A stretch of DNA of 64,000 nucleotides, taken from contig NZ_CANMKO010000003.1 of NCBI RefSeq assembly GCF_947498515.1, positions 434,001 through 498,000 on the forward strand. Reading direction: 5' to 3'. This document shows positions 44,684 through 53,823 of this stretch, piece by piece; position 1 is the first letter of the stretch, and each line of letters starts with the position of its first letter. Origin of the DNA: an uncultured Pelagimonas sp. Its GTDB lineage: Bacteria; Pseudomonadota; Alphaproteobacteria; Rhodobacterales; Rhodobacteraceae. Position numbers and translations under genes: made by a program. The notes under the pieces are model-generated. The model did no database searches and was not told the DNA's origin. It saw only the letters and a program-made list of their open reading frames with translations.

Positions 44684-46864
44684 TTACTCTTTGTTGCCCA
44701 TGCGAAGAACGTCTCCAGCATCCTCTTCGATCAAGAAAGCACCGGCTTTGTTGCCGCTCAGATCATTGTTTTCATAGGTGCCCGCGGCGCTAAGACGTAC
44801 GCGGATTGCCTCATAAACATTGTCAAAGATCTTGTTTTCACGAATGATCGGGCGGCTATTGGGGTCACGCACCGAAATTCCATAAAAAGCGTTGTTGTGG
44901 ATGATGTTCTCTTCCAACACCCCTTTGCCGCCTTCATGAATATAGACCGCGCTTTGATGTCCGTCGCGCATCGTGTTGTTCCACACAACCGGATTGGCAC
45001 CGGTTTTGATCTCCAACCCAGCAAAGGCATTGGCGTAGATTGTGTTGCTTTCGATCCGTGCCGTCGATTTTTCCGAAACCAAAATCCCGCCCTGAAGACC
45101 GTTGCGTACGATATTGCTCGTGATCAGAGGGTCTTTGCCACCTTTGACTTCGATCCCGGCCAAGGCGTTGTTATAAACGGTGTTGTTCTCATAGCGACCT
45201 GTGCCGCCTTCGTTCACAAAGATACCACTGCCTTCCCCGTCATAAAGCGAGTTGCCGCGTACAATCGGAGCAGCGCCATCCTTGACCTCAATCGCGGCTA
45301 GCCTGTGACCAAAGATGTCGTTGTCTTCGATGGTGGCTTTGCCCTTTTCGAATAGGAAAATACCGCCCTGCGCACCGTCATGAATGGTGTTGCGACGTAT
45401 GGTTCCGCCCTCGTTGCCGCGAACAGCGATGACGCCCAAGCCCTTGGAACTAATATCATTGTCTTCCAAAACCATTGACCCGCCGGCAAGGTGAATACCA
45501 AAGTATTGCCCACCTTCTTGGATCATAGTCAGACCAGACACCCGACCGGAACTTGCCGTCCATTCGATCAAGTTGTCTTCCTTCACCGCCAAAACGATGT
45601 CTTTCATCGCGCCCACGCCGATAATCTCGATCGGGCGGGTGACGTCGATACCTTTGGTATAGCGTCCGGGGTGAACCTCGATCCGTGCCCCATCCGCCGC
45701 CGCGCTAACCGCATCGGCAATTTCGAAATAATCGCCGCCACCGTTGGCTTTGACCGTGATTGCGGTGCCATCGGAGGGTTCCGGCGGGGCCGCTGTTGGA
45801 ATGCTACATTCGCGTTCGATCACCCGGCGCGCCATTGACGCAAAGGTGTGATTTCCGCATTCGGCCACATAGGCTTCGTAGCCTGCACAGCCAACCGCCT
45901 TGGCCTCGTTCCACAGGGCCGAACAGGCGTTGCCTGTCGACGGTGGCGGTGTGGCCACTGGTGTCGATTTTGGCACAACTGGCGGTGGCGCTGCGGCGAC
46001 AACGGCCCCACCTGCGGCGGCTTTCAGCACCTTGCTCTGTGGCAAAATCCGTGTCATCGGGATTGCCATGTTGAACCCAGTGCGATTGTCGCCGGCATGG
46101 TGCAACCCGATGACCCGCTTGTCGCTTAGACGAATGACCGGCGACCCGGAATTGCCGCCAAGGGTGTCACAACTATGAACAAGCTTGCCTTCTTCGGAAA
46201 TCGCAGGTGTCGCTGCGGCACATCCTTCGCGCGAAATATGCTGGGCTTGGCCTTGGGGGTGCCCAATAATCCAAAGAAATTCAGCATCTTCTGGATCGGC
46301 CATCGCCAGCTCCAGCTTTCCGTATTTCGTCGATGGATTGCCAAAAACCCGCAACACTGTGTAATCAAGTTCGCGGTTGGTTTCGACGATCTGGGGGGAG
46401 ACGGTGTAGCGATCCGTGCCCTCGGCGCGGCCCGGCTTGATAAATCCGGCGACAAATTGCGCCGCTTGCACGCCGCTAACTTGACCGCTTGGGTCGCCAT
46501 CCATGCCCGGTATACAATGGTGATTGGTCAAAATGTGTTGATCATCAACGATAAAGGCGGTGCAAAACCCGGTTTTTCCGTTGTTAAACAGCATATCAAG
46601 CCGCCCGATGGGTCGCCCAAGACGCACGGCTGGGCTATTTTCGCCATACTCGATGATCGGCTCGTTTTGATAGTCACCAAAGGCCTGTTCCAGAACGAAA
46701 CCACCGCTGTCACTGCCACCACCGCCTCCGGCGACCTGCCGGGGTTGAATGACAATTTTCCCGAAATCATTTGGATCAAACTCGGCTGGTGCTTGGGCCG
46801 TGGCCTGAGCCGCGAACGCGCCAATGCCGGTCAATAAAGTTAAGGCAGTAACAACCTGTCTCAT
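44684..46864 (-). CDS. Secreted trypsin-like protease with C-terminal parallel beta-helix
   Basis: Protein of 726 residues with a signal peptide ending near ATAQA. The protease domain (about 60-290) has His116 (LTNHHC), Asp167 (ELDYTVL) and Ser239 (GNSGSPV). A Pro/Val-rich linker and a four-Cys helical segment (about 290-365) follow. The last 350 residues are a right-handed parallel beta-helix made of NosD-like repeats, such as GIFVNEGGTGRYENNTVYNN and GIEVKGGKDPLITSNIVRNG. Such a helix could bind polysaccharide or a surface. The N-terminal 280 residues resemble the neighbouring protease. Function unknown. Confidence 0.82.
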   Translation of the reverse strand: MRQVVTALTLLTGIGAFAAQATAQAPAEFDPNDFGKIVIQPRQVAGGGGGSDSGGFVLEQAFGDYQNEPIIEYGENSPAVRLGRPIGRLDMLFNNGKTGFCTAFIVDDQHILTNHHCIPGMDGDPSGQVSGVQAAQFVAGFIKPGRAEGTDRYTVSPQIVETNRELDYTVLRVFGNPSTKYGKLELAMADPEDAEFLWIIGHPQGQAQHISREGCAAATPAISEEGKLVHSCDTLGGNSGSPVIRLSDKRVIGLHHAGDNRTGFNMAIPMTRILPQSKVLKAAAGGAVVAAAPPPVVPKSTPVATPPPSTGNACSALWNEAKAVGCAGYEAYVAECGNHTFASMARRVIERECSIPTAAPPEPSDGTAITVKANGGGDYFEIADAVSAAADGARIEVHPGRYTKGIDVTRPIEIIGVGAMKDIVLAVKEDNLIEWTASSGRVSGLTMIQEGGQYFGIHLAGGSMVLEDNDISSKGLGVIAVRGNEGGTIRRNTIHDGAQGGIFLFEKGKATIEDNDIFGHRLAAIEVKDGAAPIVRGNSLYDGEGSGIFVNEGGTGRYENNTVYNNALAGIEVKGGKDPLITSNIVRNGLQGGILVSEKSTARIESNTIYANAFAGLEIKTGANPVVWNNTMRDGHQSAVYIHEGGKGVLEENIIHNNAFYGISVRDPNSRPIIRENKIFDNVYEAIRVRLSAAGTYENNDLSGNKAGAFLIEEDAGDVLRMGNKE

Positions 46865-46970
46865 GGCAATGTTCCCTGTTGTCTAAAATTACAACCAGCC
46901 TAAGCCTGCCTCATCCTTCCGCCAAGTAAAGAATACCATGCCCTCGGGCGATCACGGCGCTAACACCGGG

Positions 46971-49070
46971 TCAATACGGGCTAAGGTTGAGCCGCAATTC
47001 CTCGAGCACTTCGGGAAGTTGATCGGGATGTTTCTCGGCCTCTTGCACATAGACCATGATATCTTCTTTCTGGACCCGCGTGAGATAAGGCGTCGCATCG
47101 AGAAGTTTGGGCAAAAGTTCAACCTGAAACCCGTCGGGCCGCAACAAAACCTCGGCATGATATCCTTCCTCGCGCGCGCGCGTGTCCTCGGCAATGGCCT
47201 CCTTCACGGCATCCAAACCACCTTGGGCTCTCTCCAGGGCGCGTTGCCCGCGGATAAGCTCATCCCGGACAGTTTTGGCACCATACCCAACGCTCTCCAC
47301 GACCTTGGCAATGTCCTTTTCCCCCTTCAACGAGTCGATTTTACGATAGGATAACCACATCGAGTCCAGCCGCTTGTTTAGCTCGGTTTTCCCGATTTCC
47401 GACATCTCTTGTAAAAAGGCGATTTCCGCTTGCAAGGACTCCAAATCATCCTGCAAAAACCTAGGCTTTTGTTCCAACTTATTAAGTTTTTCGACCATTG
47501 CCCCCACAACAAGGCCAAGCTTTTTGAGTGCCCGGTCCGTTGCTCGTAAATCGACATGGTGTTCTTCGGCGTCGGCCAACCGCATAGCACCCCAGCTTTT
47601 TGCCCGCTCCCGTGTCTCTTCAAGTGACGGAGTAGCCGATTTTGCGCGACTGGCCGCCCCCCCGGCATCAAAAAAGGGTTTGGTGATCTGATCATATTTC
47701 TCTTCAAGCAACGCCCCCTTGTCTTGAGCGGTTACAAGCGCGGCGTTCATCAATTCCGGATGGTAAACAACGAAATGCGGACCATCATGATACGAGACGT
47801 CGTTGCTGAACGACTTAATGTCGCGCAAACGACCTTCGATGTCTTGGAAGTCATCAAACAAATCCAAAAACAGCGGATTCATGTCCCGTTCGGCATCAAA
47901 CCAGACAATTTTGACCTCAACTTGATCGCTGGCGAAAAGCCTTTCGATGATAGAATTCAGAATATCATCAGTGCGTTCTTTGGTGCTGTTGATCCTCAAC
48001 CTGAGCAAATCCGCCTGTGATTGGTAATCGCGTACTGATGCTTTGATCTCGGAAAACTGCTCCCTTTCTAGCTTAGCTTCAACCTCCTCGGCTTCGATCC
48101 GGCACATTTGTACGGCCAATTCAGAGGCGGCCACGGCCATGGGATGATCGCCACAGGTTTCGAGGAAACTCCCCAATTCCGCACAGCTTGTTTTGGGCGT
48201 TTTCTCCCAGGCGTCTGTGCATTCTGCGCGAGGTTCCAATGCTGCAGACAGGGCCGGAGGTGCTTTGGGTAAGGCCGCCCGCAAAACCGGGCTGTGATCT
48301 AAAATGGCCCGCATCGGGATGGCATAATTGTATCCCGTCCGGCTATCACCGGCATGATGCAACCCGATAACAGATTGATTTTGTAAATCAAAAACAGGAG
48401 AGCCAGAATTTCCCGTCAATGTATCACAGGTGTGAACCAGTTTGCCTTCTTGGGACACAGCAGGATCAGAGGCAGCGCAGCCTTCACGACTGATATGTTG
48501 AGCTTGGCCAGACGGATGCCCGATGATCCACAAGAAGCTCCCATCCGTCGGGGCAGCATCGCTAAGGCGCACTTTCCCAAAGGTCTCGGATGGGTTGCCA
48601 AACACTTCAAGCACCGCAAAATCAAGCTCTTGCGATCCATCAACCGGGTCTGTCAGAACTTGATATTTCTCTGCCCCGCGCCCCAACCCTTGATCGGTGT
48701 AGCCCATGACCAGTTGCGCCGCTTTGATGTCTAAACTGCCCGTCCCCGGAATACAGTGGTGGTTGGTGACGATATGTTTGGAATCAACAATAAACGCCGT
48801 GCAAAACGCCAGTTTGTCGTTTGCTAACAACAGGTCCAAACGTCCAACGGGCCGCCCCAATACCCGCGCTGCACTGTTTTCAGAATAATTAGAAACCGGT
48901 TCATTTTGGTAAGACCCAAAGGCCTGTTCCAAAAGCAAAGTTCCGTCCGCTGACTGACGAGGCGCGACAACGATTTTGCCAAAGTCAGCCGGGTCAAATT
49001 CTAGTGGTTGGGCAAAACCGGGCGACACAAAACCAGCAGAAACGAGAAAGGACCAAAGAAAAAGGCGCAT
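46971..49070 (-). CDS. Secreted trypsin-like protease with C-terminal helical/coiled-coil region
   Basis: Protein of 699 residues with a signal peptide ending near PGFA. The protease domain is close to that of the gene after it: FDPADFGKIVVAPRQ, His105 (TNHHC), Asp150 (ELDFAVL), Ser222 (GNSGSPV). A shared Cys-containing segment follows. The C-terminal 370 residues differ completely: they are charged and helical with heptad-like stretches (LEREQFSEIKASVRDYQ, LEQKPRFLQDDLESLQAEI). No domain recognised there. A 106-base gap separates it from the second protease in the same direction. It probably arose by duplication with exchange of the C-terminus. Confidence 0.8.
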   Translation of the reverse strand: MRLFLWSFLVSAGFVSPGFAQPLEFDPADFGKIVVAPRQSADGTLLLEQAFGSYQNEPVSNYSENSAARVLGRPVGRLDLLLANDKLAFCTAFIVDSKHIVTNHHCIPGTGSLDIKAAQLVMGYTDQGLGRGAEKYQVLTDPVDGSQELDFAVLEVFGNPSETFGKVRLSDAAPTDGSFLWIIGHPSGQAQHISREGCAASDPAVSQEGKLVHTCDTLTGNSGSPVFDLQNQSVIGLHHAGDSRTGYNYAIPMRAILDHSPVLRAALPKAPPALSAALEPRAECTDAWEKTPKTSCAELGSFLETCGDHPMAVAASELAVQMCRIEAEEVEAKLEREQFSEIKASVRDYQSQADLLRLRINSTKERTDDILNSIIERLFASDQVEVKIVWFDAERDMNPLFLDLFDDFQDIEGRLRDIKSFSNDVSYHDGPHFVVYHPELMNAALVTAQDKGALLEEKYDQITKPFFDAGGAASRAKSATPSLEETRERAKSWGAMRLADAEEHHVDLRATDRALKKLGLVVGAMVEKLNKLEQKPRFLQDDLESLQAEIAFLQEMSEIGKTELNKRLDSMWLSYRKIDSLKGEKDIAKVVESVGYGAKTVRDELIRGQRALERAQGGLDAVKEAIAEDTRAREEGYHAEVLLRPDGFQVELLPKLLDATPYLTRVQKEDIMVYVQEAEKHPDQLPEVLEELRLNLSPY

Positions 49071-49130
49071 CGAAACCTCCTAGGTTCAATGCGCCCATTC
49101 TAGCAAGAGACGAGAAATCGACCAAACTGA

Positions 49131-49892
49131 TTAATTAATCAGGGTCGGTTTGCTGACTGGTGTTGATTGTTTGGGCATAACACCCAAGCGTTTGGCAACC
49201 TCGGTATAGGCGTCCGTCAGGCTTCCCAGATCGCGCCGGAACACGTCTTTGTCGAGTTTTTGACCGGTCTCGATATCCCACAAACGACAGCTGTCCGGGC
49301 TGATTTCATCGGCAACAACAAGGCGCTGGAAGTCGCCGTCAAACACGCGGCCAATTTCGATTTTGAAATCAACCAATTTGATGCCGACACCAAACATAAC
49401 GCCGGACAGGAAATCATTGACCCGCAGCGCAAGCGCGATGATGTCGTCCATGTCTTGCTGACTGGCCCAGCCAAAGGCGGCGATGTGCTCTTCGGTCACC
49501 AAGGGGTCACCAAGGCTATCATCTTTGTAGCAATATTCCACGATCGGACGCGGCATCGCAGTGCCCTCTTCGATCCCCAGACGCGTGCAAATCGAACCGG
49601 CGGCGTAATTGCGCACAATCACCTCAAGCGGAATAATCTCGCAGCTGCGCACCAGTTGTTCGCGCATGTTCAGACGTTTGATGAAATGCGTTGGAACCCC
49701 AACAGAGCCCAAGCCGGTCATGAAGTATTCAGACAGCATGTTGTTCAAAACACCCTTGCCTTCGATCACGTCCTTTTTCTCGGCATTGAAGGCCGTGGCA
49801 TCATCCTTGAAATACTGCACAATGGTGCCCGGTTCAGGGCCCTCAAACAGGGTCTTTGCCTTGCCTTCGTAGATTTTCTTGCGCCGTGTCAT
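49131..49892 (-). CDS. purC: SAICAR synthetase
   Basis: Ligates aspartate to CAIR in purine synthesis. It starts [20 protein letters not shown], with the ATP site [20 protein letters not shown] and the later substrate loop [14 protein letters not shown]. The length of 253 residues is normal. The start at 49892 follows AAAGG; a longer frame is not conserved. In many Rhodobacterales purC lies close to the zeta subunit gene, purS and purQ. Here two protease genes separate it from purS. Confidence 0.96.
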   Translation of the reverse strand: MTRRKKIYEGKAKTLFEGPEPGTIVQYFKDDATAFNAEKKDVIEGKGVLNNMLSEYFMTGLGSVGVPTHFIKRLNMREQLVRSCEIIPLEVIVRNYAAGSICTRLGIEEGTAMPRPIVEYCYKDDSLGDPLVTEEHIAAFGWASQQDMDDIIALALRVNDFLSGVMFGVGIKLVDFKIEIGRVFDGDFQRLVVADEISPDSCRLWDIETGQKLDKDVFRRDLGSLTDAYTEVAKRLGVMPKQSTPVSKPTLIN

Positions 49893-50103
49893 CGGGGCCC
49901 TTTCCAAAAAACACAAAAAGCGCGCAGGGTCGCGCGCGTGGTTTGTCGCCGTCATACTGTATGGGCTATCATCTCGCAAGCGTTAGCCCGCGCATAGCCC
50001 CCCTGTTGCCAGCGCAAAAAGTCGCGCACCGGTATTTTCGGCTATACAATCGCGAGGGGCTTTTCTATCAGTCAATCAAAGATACTTGAGGAGGGATGAT
50101 CCC

Positions 50104-50415
50104 ATGACCACCTTCGACGATCGCGAAAGCGCATTCGAGAACAAATTCGCCCATGACGAAGAGATGAGCTTCAAGGCGCAGGCACGGGCCAACAAATTGT
50201 TGGGCCTTTGGGCCGCTGAGAAGATGGGCAAAACCGGCGATGCCGCAAATGCCTATGCCGTTGAAGTCGTTAAATCCGATTTCGAAGAAGCCGGCCACGA
50301 AGACGTTGTACGCAAGGTTGTCGGTGACCTTGGCAATGTCACGGCCGACGAAATTCGCGCTAAGATGGCCGAGTTCTTGATCCAAGCCAAAGGGCAGATC
50401 ATCGACGAAGTCTAA
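50104..50415 (+). CDS. F1-ATPase inhibitor subunit zeta (DUF1476)
   Basis: Protein of 103 residues starting MTTFDDRESAFENKFAHDEE. It matches the DUF1476 family, shown in Paracoccus to be the zeta inhibitor of the alphaproteobacterial F1Fo ATP synthase. The N-terminal segment is the inhibitory part; the rest is a four-helix bundle. GGAGGG precedes the ATG. Divergent from purC, with a terminator directly downstream. Confidence 0.93.
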   Translation: MTTFDDRESAFENKFAHDEEMSFKAQARANKLLGLWAAEKMGKTGDAANAYAVEVVKSDFEEAGHEDVVRKVVGDLGNVTADEIRAKMAEFLIQAKGQIIDEV

Positions 50416-50441
50416 CGCCAGCTTAGACGACTCTATTCAGA

Positions 50442-50465
50442 GGGGGCCTAGTGGCCCCCTTTTTG
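50442..50465 (+). terminator. Terminator after the zeta subunit gene
   Basis: GGGGGCC-TAGT-GGCCCCC is followed by TTTTTT. It begins 27 bases past the stop codon. Confidence 0.9.
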
Positions 50466-50466
50466 A

Positions 50467-50757
50467 TGTTCTTTAGGGACTTTCGCCAAGGCGTTTGAAA
50501 ATTCCCAAACGAGTGGAACAGTTTACCGTGATGACAGCCTGTTCAACACAGCTGCCTGCGTACTGATTGGCCCCGAATCCGAAGCGCCAAACAAGACCGA
50601 AATCAGTGGTTCTGTCGCATCACTCTTGCTGGATAAGCCTGCGGAAACAAATCCTTATTCCCGTTTTAGGATTGACGGCGCAGAACCGGAAGTGCTTTTG
50701 GAAAGCGCCCGTTACTTGCGAATTTACACACTGCCAATGAAGACTGAACGCCTGTGA
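50467..50757 (+). pseudogene. Probable C-terminal remnant of a lost gene
   Basis: A frame of 96 codons without any plausible start reads like real protein: TSGTVYRDDSLFNTAACVLI and later EPEVLLESARYLRIYTLPM. It begins inside the terminator of the zeta gene, so the missing upstream part seems deleted. No family recognised. It could also be a gene with an unusual start, but no ribosome site is seen. Confidence 0.4.
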
Positions 50758-50891
50758 CCCAAGACTTGGAAACAGGCAATTTTTTCACGTTCCAAGCTTT
50801 GGAAGACCCGCAAGACCGATTTGCCAACAATTTCAAATATTCAAAATGTAGCATTAACCTGAAGACAGTGACGCCATTGCTAAACCATTGA
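50754..50891 (+). CDS. Possible 45-residue protein or second remnant
   Basis: A GTG overlaps the stop of the preceding frame (GTGA). It opens a frame that reads TQDLETGNFFTFQALEDPQD and ends ten bases before the MprF-like gene. The overlap and close spacing suggest translational coupling, but the codon pattern is A/T-rich and no family is recognised. It may equally be decayed sequence. Confidence 0.25.
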   Translation: MTQDLETGNFFTFQALEDPQDRFANNFKYSKCSINLKTVTPLLNH

Positions 50892-50900
50892 TAGGAATGA

Positions 50901-52775
50901 GTGAGGTTCGTGGTGGTCAAAGAAATGTTTGTTCAGTCATCAGATGCGATGCGGCGCATTATGCCTTTGGCCTTCGGATCGGTTTTCATCTGGCTCCTAT
51001 GGACCAATGCAAAAGATTTGGACTGGCATGCGGTTCACGCCTCCTTTGATGCGATTCCCCGGTGGAGATGGATCGCCGCCGCGCTCGCAACCGCGGCAAG
51101 CTTTTGGGCAGTGGCCCAATACGACGTGATCGCCCACCGACATTTCCAAACCGGAATACCCAGCCCTGCAGCAAGACAAGCTGGGGGCGCGGCCATTGCA
51201 ATTGGGCAAACAACTGGCTTTGGGCCTCTTGTTGGTGGGGCCGTTCGGTGGCGCCTAATGCCCGCTCTAGGGCACAAAAATGTGGCAAAAATCACCGGAT
51301 TTGTCACCTTGGGATTCTTTACCGCATGGGCAATTTTGACCGCGCTTGTTGGGCTTCCAGTTTTGCTTGGGTTGCCTTGGCTGGCCCTGATTTTGGTTCC
51401 GGTCTTTGGAACTCTGTTTGTAGCAGCATTACTGATCTACCCTAAACATCAAGTGTTTAGGTTTCGTTTGACGGTGCCTAGCCTACCCGCCATGGGGCAC
51501 ATGACGGCTTTGGCGGCGTGTGATCTTTTGTTTGCCGGGCTGGCTTTTTACCTTTTGCTACCACCGGACATGTCCCCGCCGTTTTTAACCTTGATTGCGG
51601 CCTTTAGTGTGGCACTGGGTGCAGGTATGTTAGGCGGCACTCCGGGCGGCGTAGGCCCATTTGAAATGGCAATGGTGTCCCTTATCCCGAACCCGGACAT
51701 CGCCCCATTGGCCGCTGCGCTGATTGCATTTCGACTTATTTACTATGTTGCGCCCTGTTTGATTGGTCTGGGCTATGCTGCAATCGCCCCGGTCACCGCT
51801 CCAACAATTGATCGACATTCCCCCCGTCCCCATGCGGCCCCTCGCGCCGAGCATCAAATTTCTGCCCAATCGCAGTGCCAAAACCTAGAAACTTCAGCGA
51901 GTTCGGCCACCTTACTGGATACCCCCCAGACATTGACTTTGTTTCTCGGCGCGACTGCCGGGTCGTTTTTGCCTCTGCTGCAAGCACTTAAAAAGCAAGC
52001 CACCCGGCAAAACCGTTGTGCTGCTTTGTATAAAATCACGGCCCGTGATGCTGTTGTTGCAAGGTCCGAAGGGTGGAAAGTCGCGGCCCTGGCTCATGAG
52101 GCCGTCATCCTTCCGGAAACCTATTGTGAAAAGGGGCCAAAGCGGCGGCAGTTGCGCCGTTTTTTGCGCAAAGCAGACAAGGCGGGTTTGCGGTTCGAAC
52201 GCCTAATCGACCCCGATTGGGCGCGCTTGGCCGAAATTCATCATGACTGGCAAAAATCGCATGGGGCGGAACGCGGTCTGACAATGGGGCGGTTTTGTCC
52301 CTTGTATTTAAAAGACAAACCGCTTTTCGGGGCTTTTGACGGTGACACTCTTATCGCCTTCGCCTCGCTTGTGGAGATCCCCGGCGTTCAAAGTCTGGAT
52401 GTCATGCGCCACGTAAACAATCTGCCCACTGGTACGATGCACGGGTTGATTCACCATATGATCTACGACGCCCGTCGCACCAAAATACAAGAGTTCAATT
52501 TGGCCGCGGTTCCTCATCCACAGCTGGCGCAAACTTTGCGTTTGAATACAAGTCTGACACGGTTCAAGGCAAGTTTTGGTCCCTCATGGCGGTCACTCTA
52601 TTTTGCGGCGCCAAATCGACGGTCGATGATTGTATCGGGTCTTGATCTTTGGCTCGCCATCACCCGACCCCATCCCATCCCCTATGACACGATGGATGCC
52701 TGGCACATTGATGCCATGCTTACCGGTGAAACCCCGACATTGCCCGAAGAAAATGACCTGCGCCTAACCGGGTAA
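50901..52775 (+). CDS. MprF-like aminoacyl-phosphatidylglycerol synthase
   Basis: Protein of 624 residues. The N-terminal half has about eight membrane segments of the lysylphosphatidylglycerol synthase/flippase type, with ALGAGMLGGTPGGVGPFE as key motif (around residue 240). The C-terminal half (about 335-610) is a DUF2156 aminoacyltransferase domain with LRRFLRKADKAGLRFERL and EFNLAAVPHP. MprF attaches Lys or Ala from tRNA to phosphatidylglycerol and lowers envelope charge. The membrane part is about 200 residues shorter than in Firmicutes MprF. A GTG start at 50901 with AGGA upstream is used; ATG at 50925 is an alternative. The acceptor lipid and amino acid are unknown. Confidence 0.82.
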   Translation: MRFVVVKEMFVQSSDAMRRIMPLAFGSVFIWLLWTNAKDLDWHAVHASFDAIPRWRWIAAALATAASFWAVAQYDVIAHRHFQTGIPSPAARQAGGAAIAIGQTTGFGPLVGGAVRWRLMPALGHKNVAKITGFVTLGFFTAWAILTALVGLPVLLGLPWLALILVPVFGTLFVAALLIYPKHQVFRFRLTVPSLPAMGHMTALAACDLLFAGLAFYLLLPPDMSPPFLTLIAAFSVALGAGMLGGTPGGVGPFEMAMVSLIPNPDIAPLAAALIAFRLIYYVAPCLIGLGYAAIAPVTAPTIDRHSPRPHAAPRAEHQISAQSQCQNLETSASSATLLDTPQTLTLFLGATAGSFLPLLQALKKQATRQNRCAALYKITARDAVVARSEGWKVAALAHEAVILPETYCEKGPKRRQLRRFLRKADKAGLRFERLIDPDWARLAEIHHDWQKSHGAERGLTMGRFCPLYLKDKPLFGAFDGDTLIAFASLVEIPGVQSLDVMRHVNNLPTGTMHGLIHHMIYDARRTKIQEFNLAAVPHPQLAQTLRLNTSLTRFKASFGPSWRSLYFAAPNRRSMIVSGLDLWLAITRPHPIPYDTMDAWHIDAMLTGETPTLPEENDLRLTG

Positions 52776-52839
52776 CAGCTTGCCTTTAAGTCCGGTCTCT
52801 GCACAGTGGCCAGACAGCGCAGGTCAAAGGCAGCATCAC

Positions 52840-53715
52840 ATGAACAACATTCTCCAAGCCTGTCTTTGGATGATCGGTGCCATTGTGTCTTTTACCACAA
52901 TGGCCGTTGCCGGCCGCGCCGTGAGCCTTGACCTCGATACATTTGAAATCATGATGTATCGCTCGCTCATCGGTGTTGTTGTTGTTCTCATAATCGCCCA
53001 GGTTTCAGGAACCCGAAAAGATATTGCTCCGACGCGGCTTGGGCTTCATTGGGCCCGCAATATCGCCCATTTCGCCGGACAAAACCTTTGGTTCTACGCC
53101 ATCACCGTGATCCCATTGGCACAAGTTTTTGCTTTGGAATTCACCTCACCGATTTGGGTCTTATTGCTGAGCCCGCTGGTTTTGAACGAACGTTTGACCA
53201 TCAACCGCGTTTTCGCAGCGGTTATCGGGTTCGTTGGTATCCTCATCGTAACCCGCCCTAGCGCCGAAAGCCTGAGTTTTGGTCAGATCGCCGCCGCCCT
53301 CGCCGCGATCGGTTTTGCCGGGTCCGCGGTTTTCACCCGGCTTTTGACCAGAACGGAAAAAATCACCAACATCATGTTTTGGCTCACTGCCATGCAAGCG
53401 ATCATGGGCTTGGTTTGTGCCGGTTTGGATGGCGATATCGCCCTGCCCTCTTTGGCAAGCTGGCCCTGGGTTGTTTTGATCTCGCTGGCGGGTCTCATTG
53501 CGCATTTCTGTCTGACAACCGCCCTCGGCTTGGCCCCGGCCACGGTTGTCATCCCAATCGATTTCACCCGATTGCCGGTTGTCGCACTTGTGGGTATGGC
53601 CTTGTACCACGAACCGCTGGATCGCTACGTGTTTTTGGGGGCCGCGTTAATCTTTGCCGCCAATTACACCAACATTTGGCTCGAAACCCGTCGATCAACT
53701 GTTACAAAAACGTGA
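52840..53715 (+). CDS. DMT-superfamily (EamA) transporter
   Basis: Protein of 291 residues with ten hydrophobic segments arranged as two EamA repeats: MIGAIVSFTTMAVAGRAV to ALEFTSPIWVLLLSPLVLNE, then the second half ending in PLDRYVFLGAALIFAANY. Such proteins export metabolites or amino acids. AAAGG lies before the ATG at 52840. It follows the MprF-like gene by 64 bases on the same strand. A hairpin GTGACGC/GCGTCAC (53712-53736) overlaps the stop codon. Confidence 0.88.
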   Translation: MNNILQACLWMIGAIVSFTTMAVAGRAVSLDLDTFEIMMYRSLIGVVVVLIIAQVSGTRKDIAPTRLGLHWARNIAHFAGQNLWFYAITVIPLAQVFALEFTSPIWVLLLSPLVLNERLTINRVFAAVIGFVGILIVTRPSAESLSFGQIAAALAAIGFAGSAVFTRLLTRTEKITNIMFWLTAMQAIMGLVCAGLDGDIALPSLASWPWVVLISLAGLIAHFCLTTALGLAPATVVIPIDFTRLPVVALVGMALYHEPLDRYVFLGAALIFAANYTNIWLETRRSTVTKT

Positions 53716-53737
53716 CGCAGCGTCGAACCGCGTCACC

Positions 53738-53759
53738 TTGACGTACAGTCAAAATTGAC
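53738..53759. promoter_or_regulatory. Interlaced TTGAC/GTCAA repeats upstream of the FadL-like gene
   Basis: TTGAC-N5-GTCAA-N2-TTGAC gives two overlapping inverted repeats, 64 bases before the porin start. It may be an operator for a fatty-acid or nutrient regulator, or include a -35 element. No regulator is identified. Confidence 0.4.
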
Positions 53760-53823
53760 CGGACTTTAAATCAACACTTACCATAATGCGTGGAGACAAC
53801 CCGAAAACGGGACGAGGGATAGC

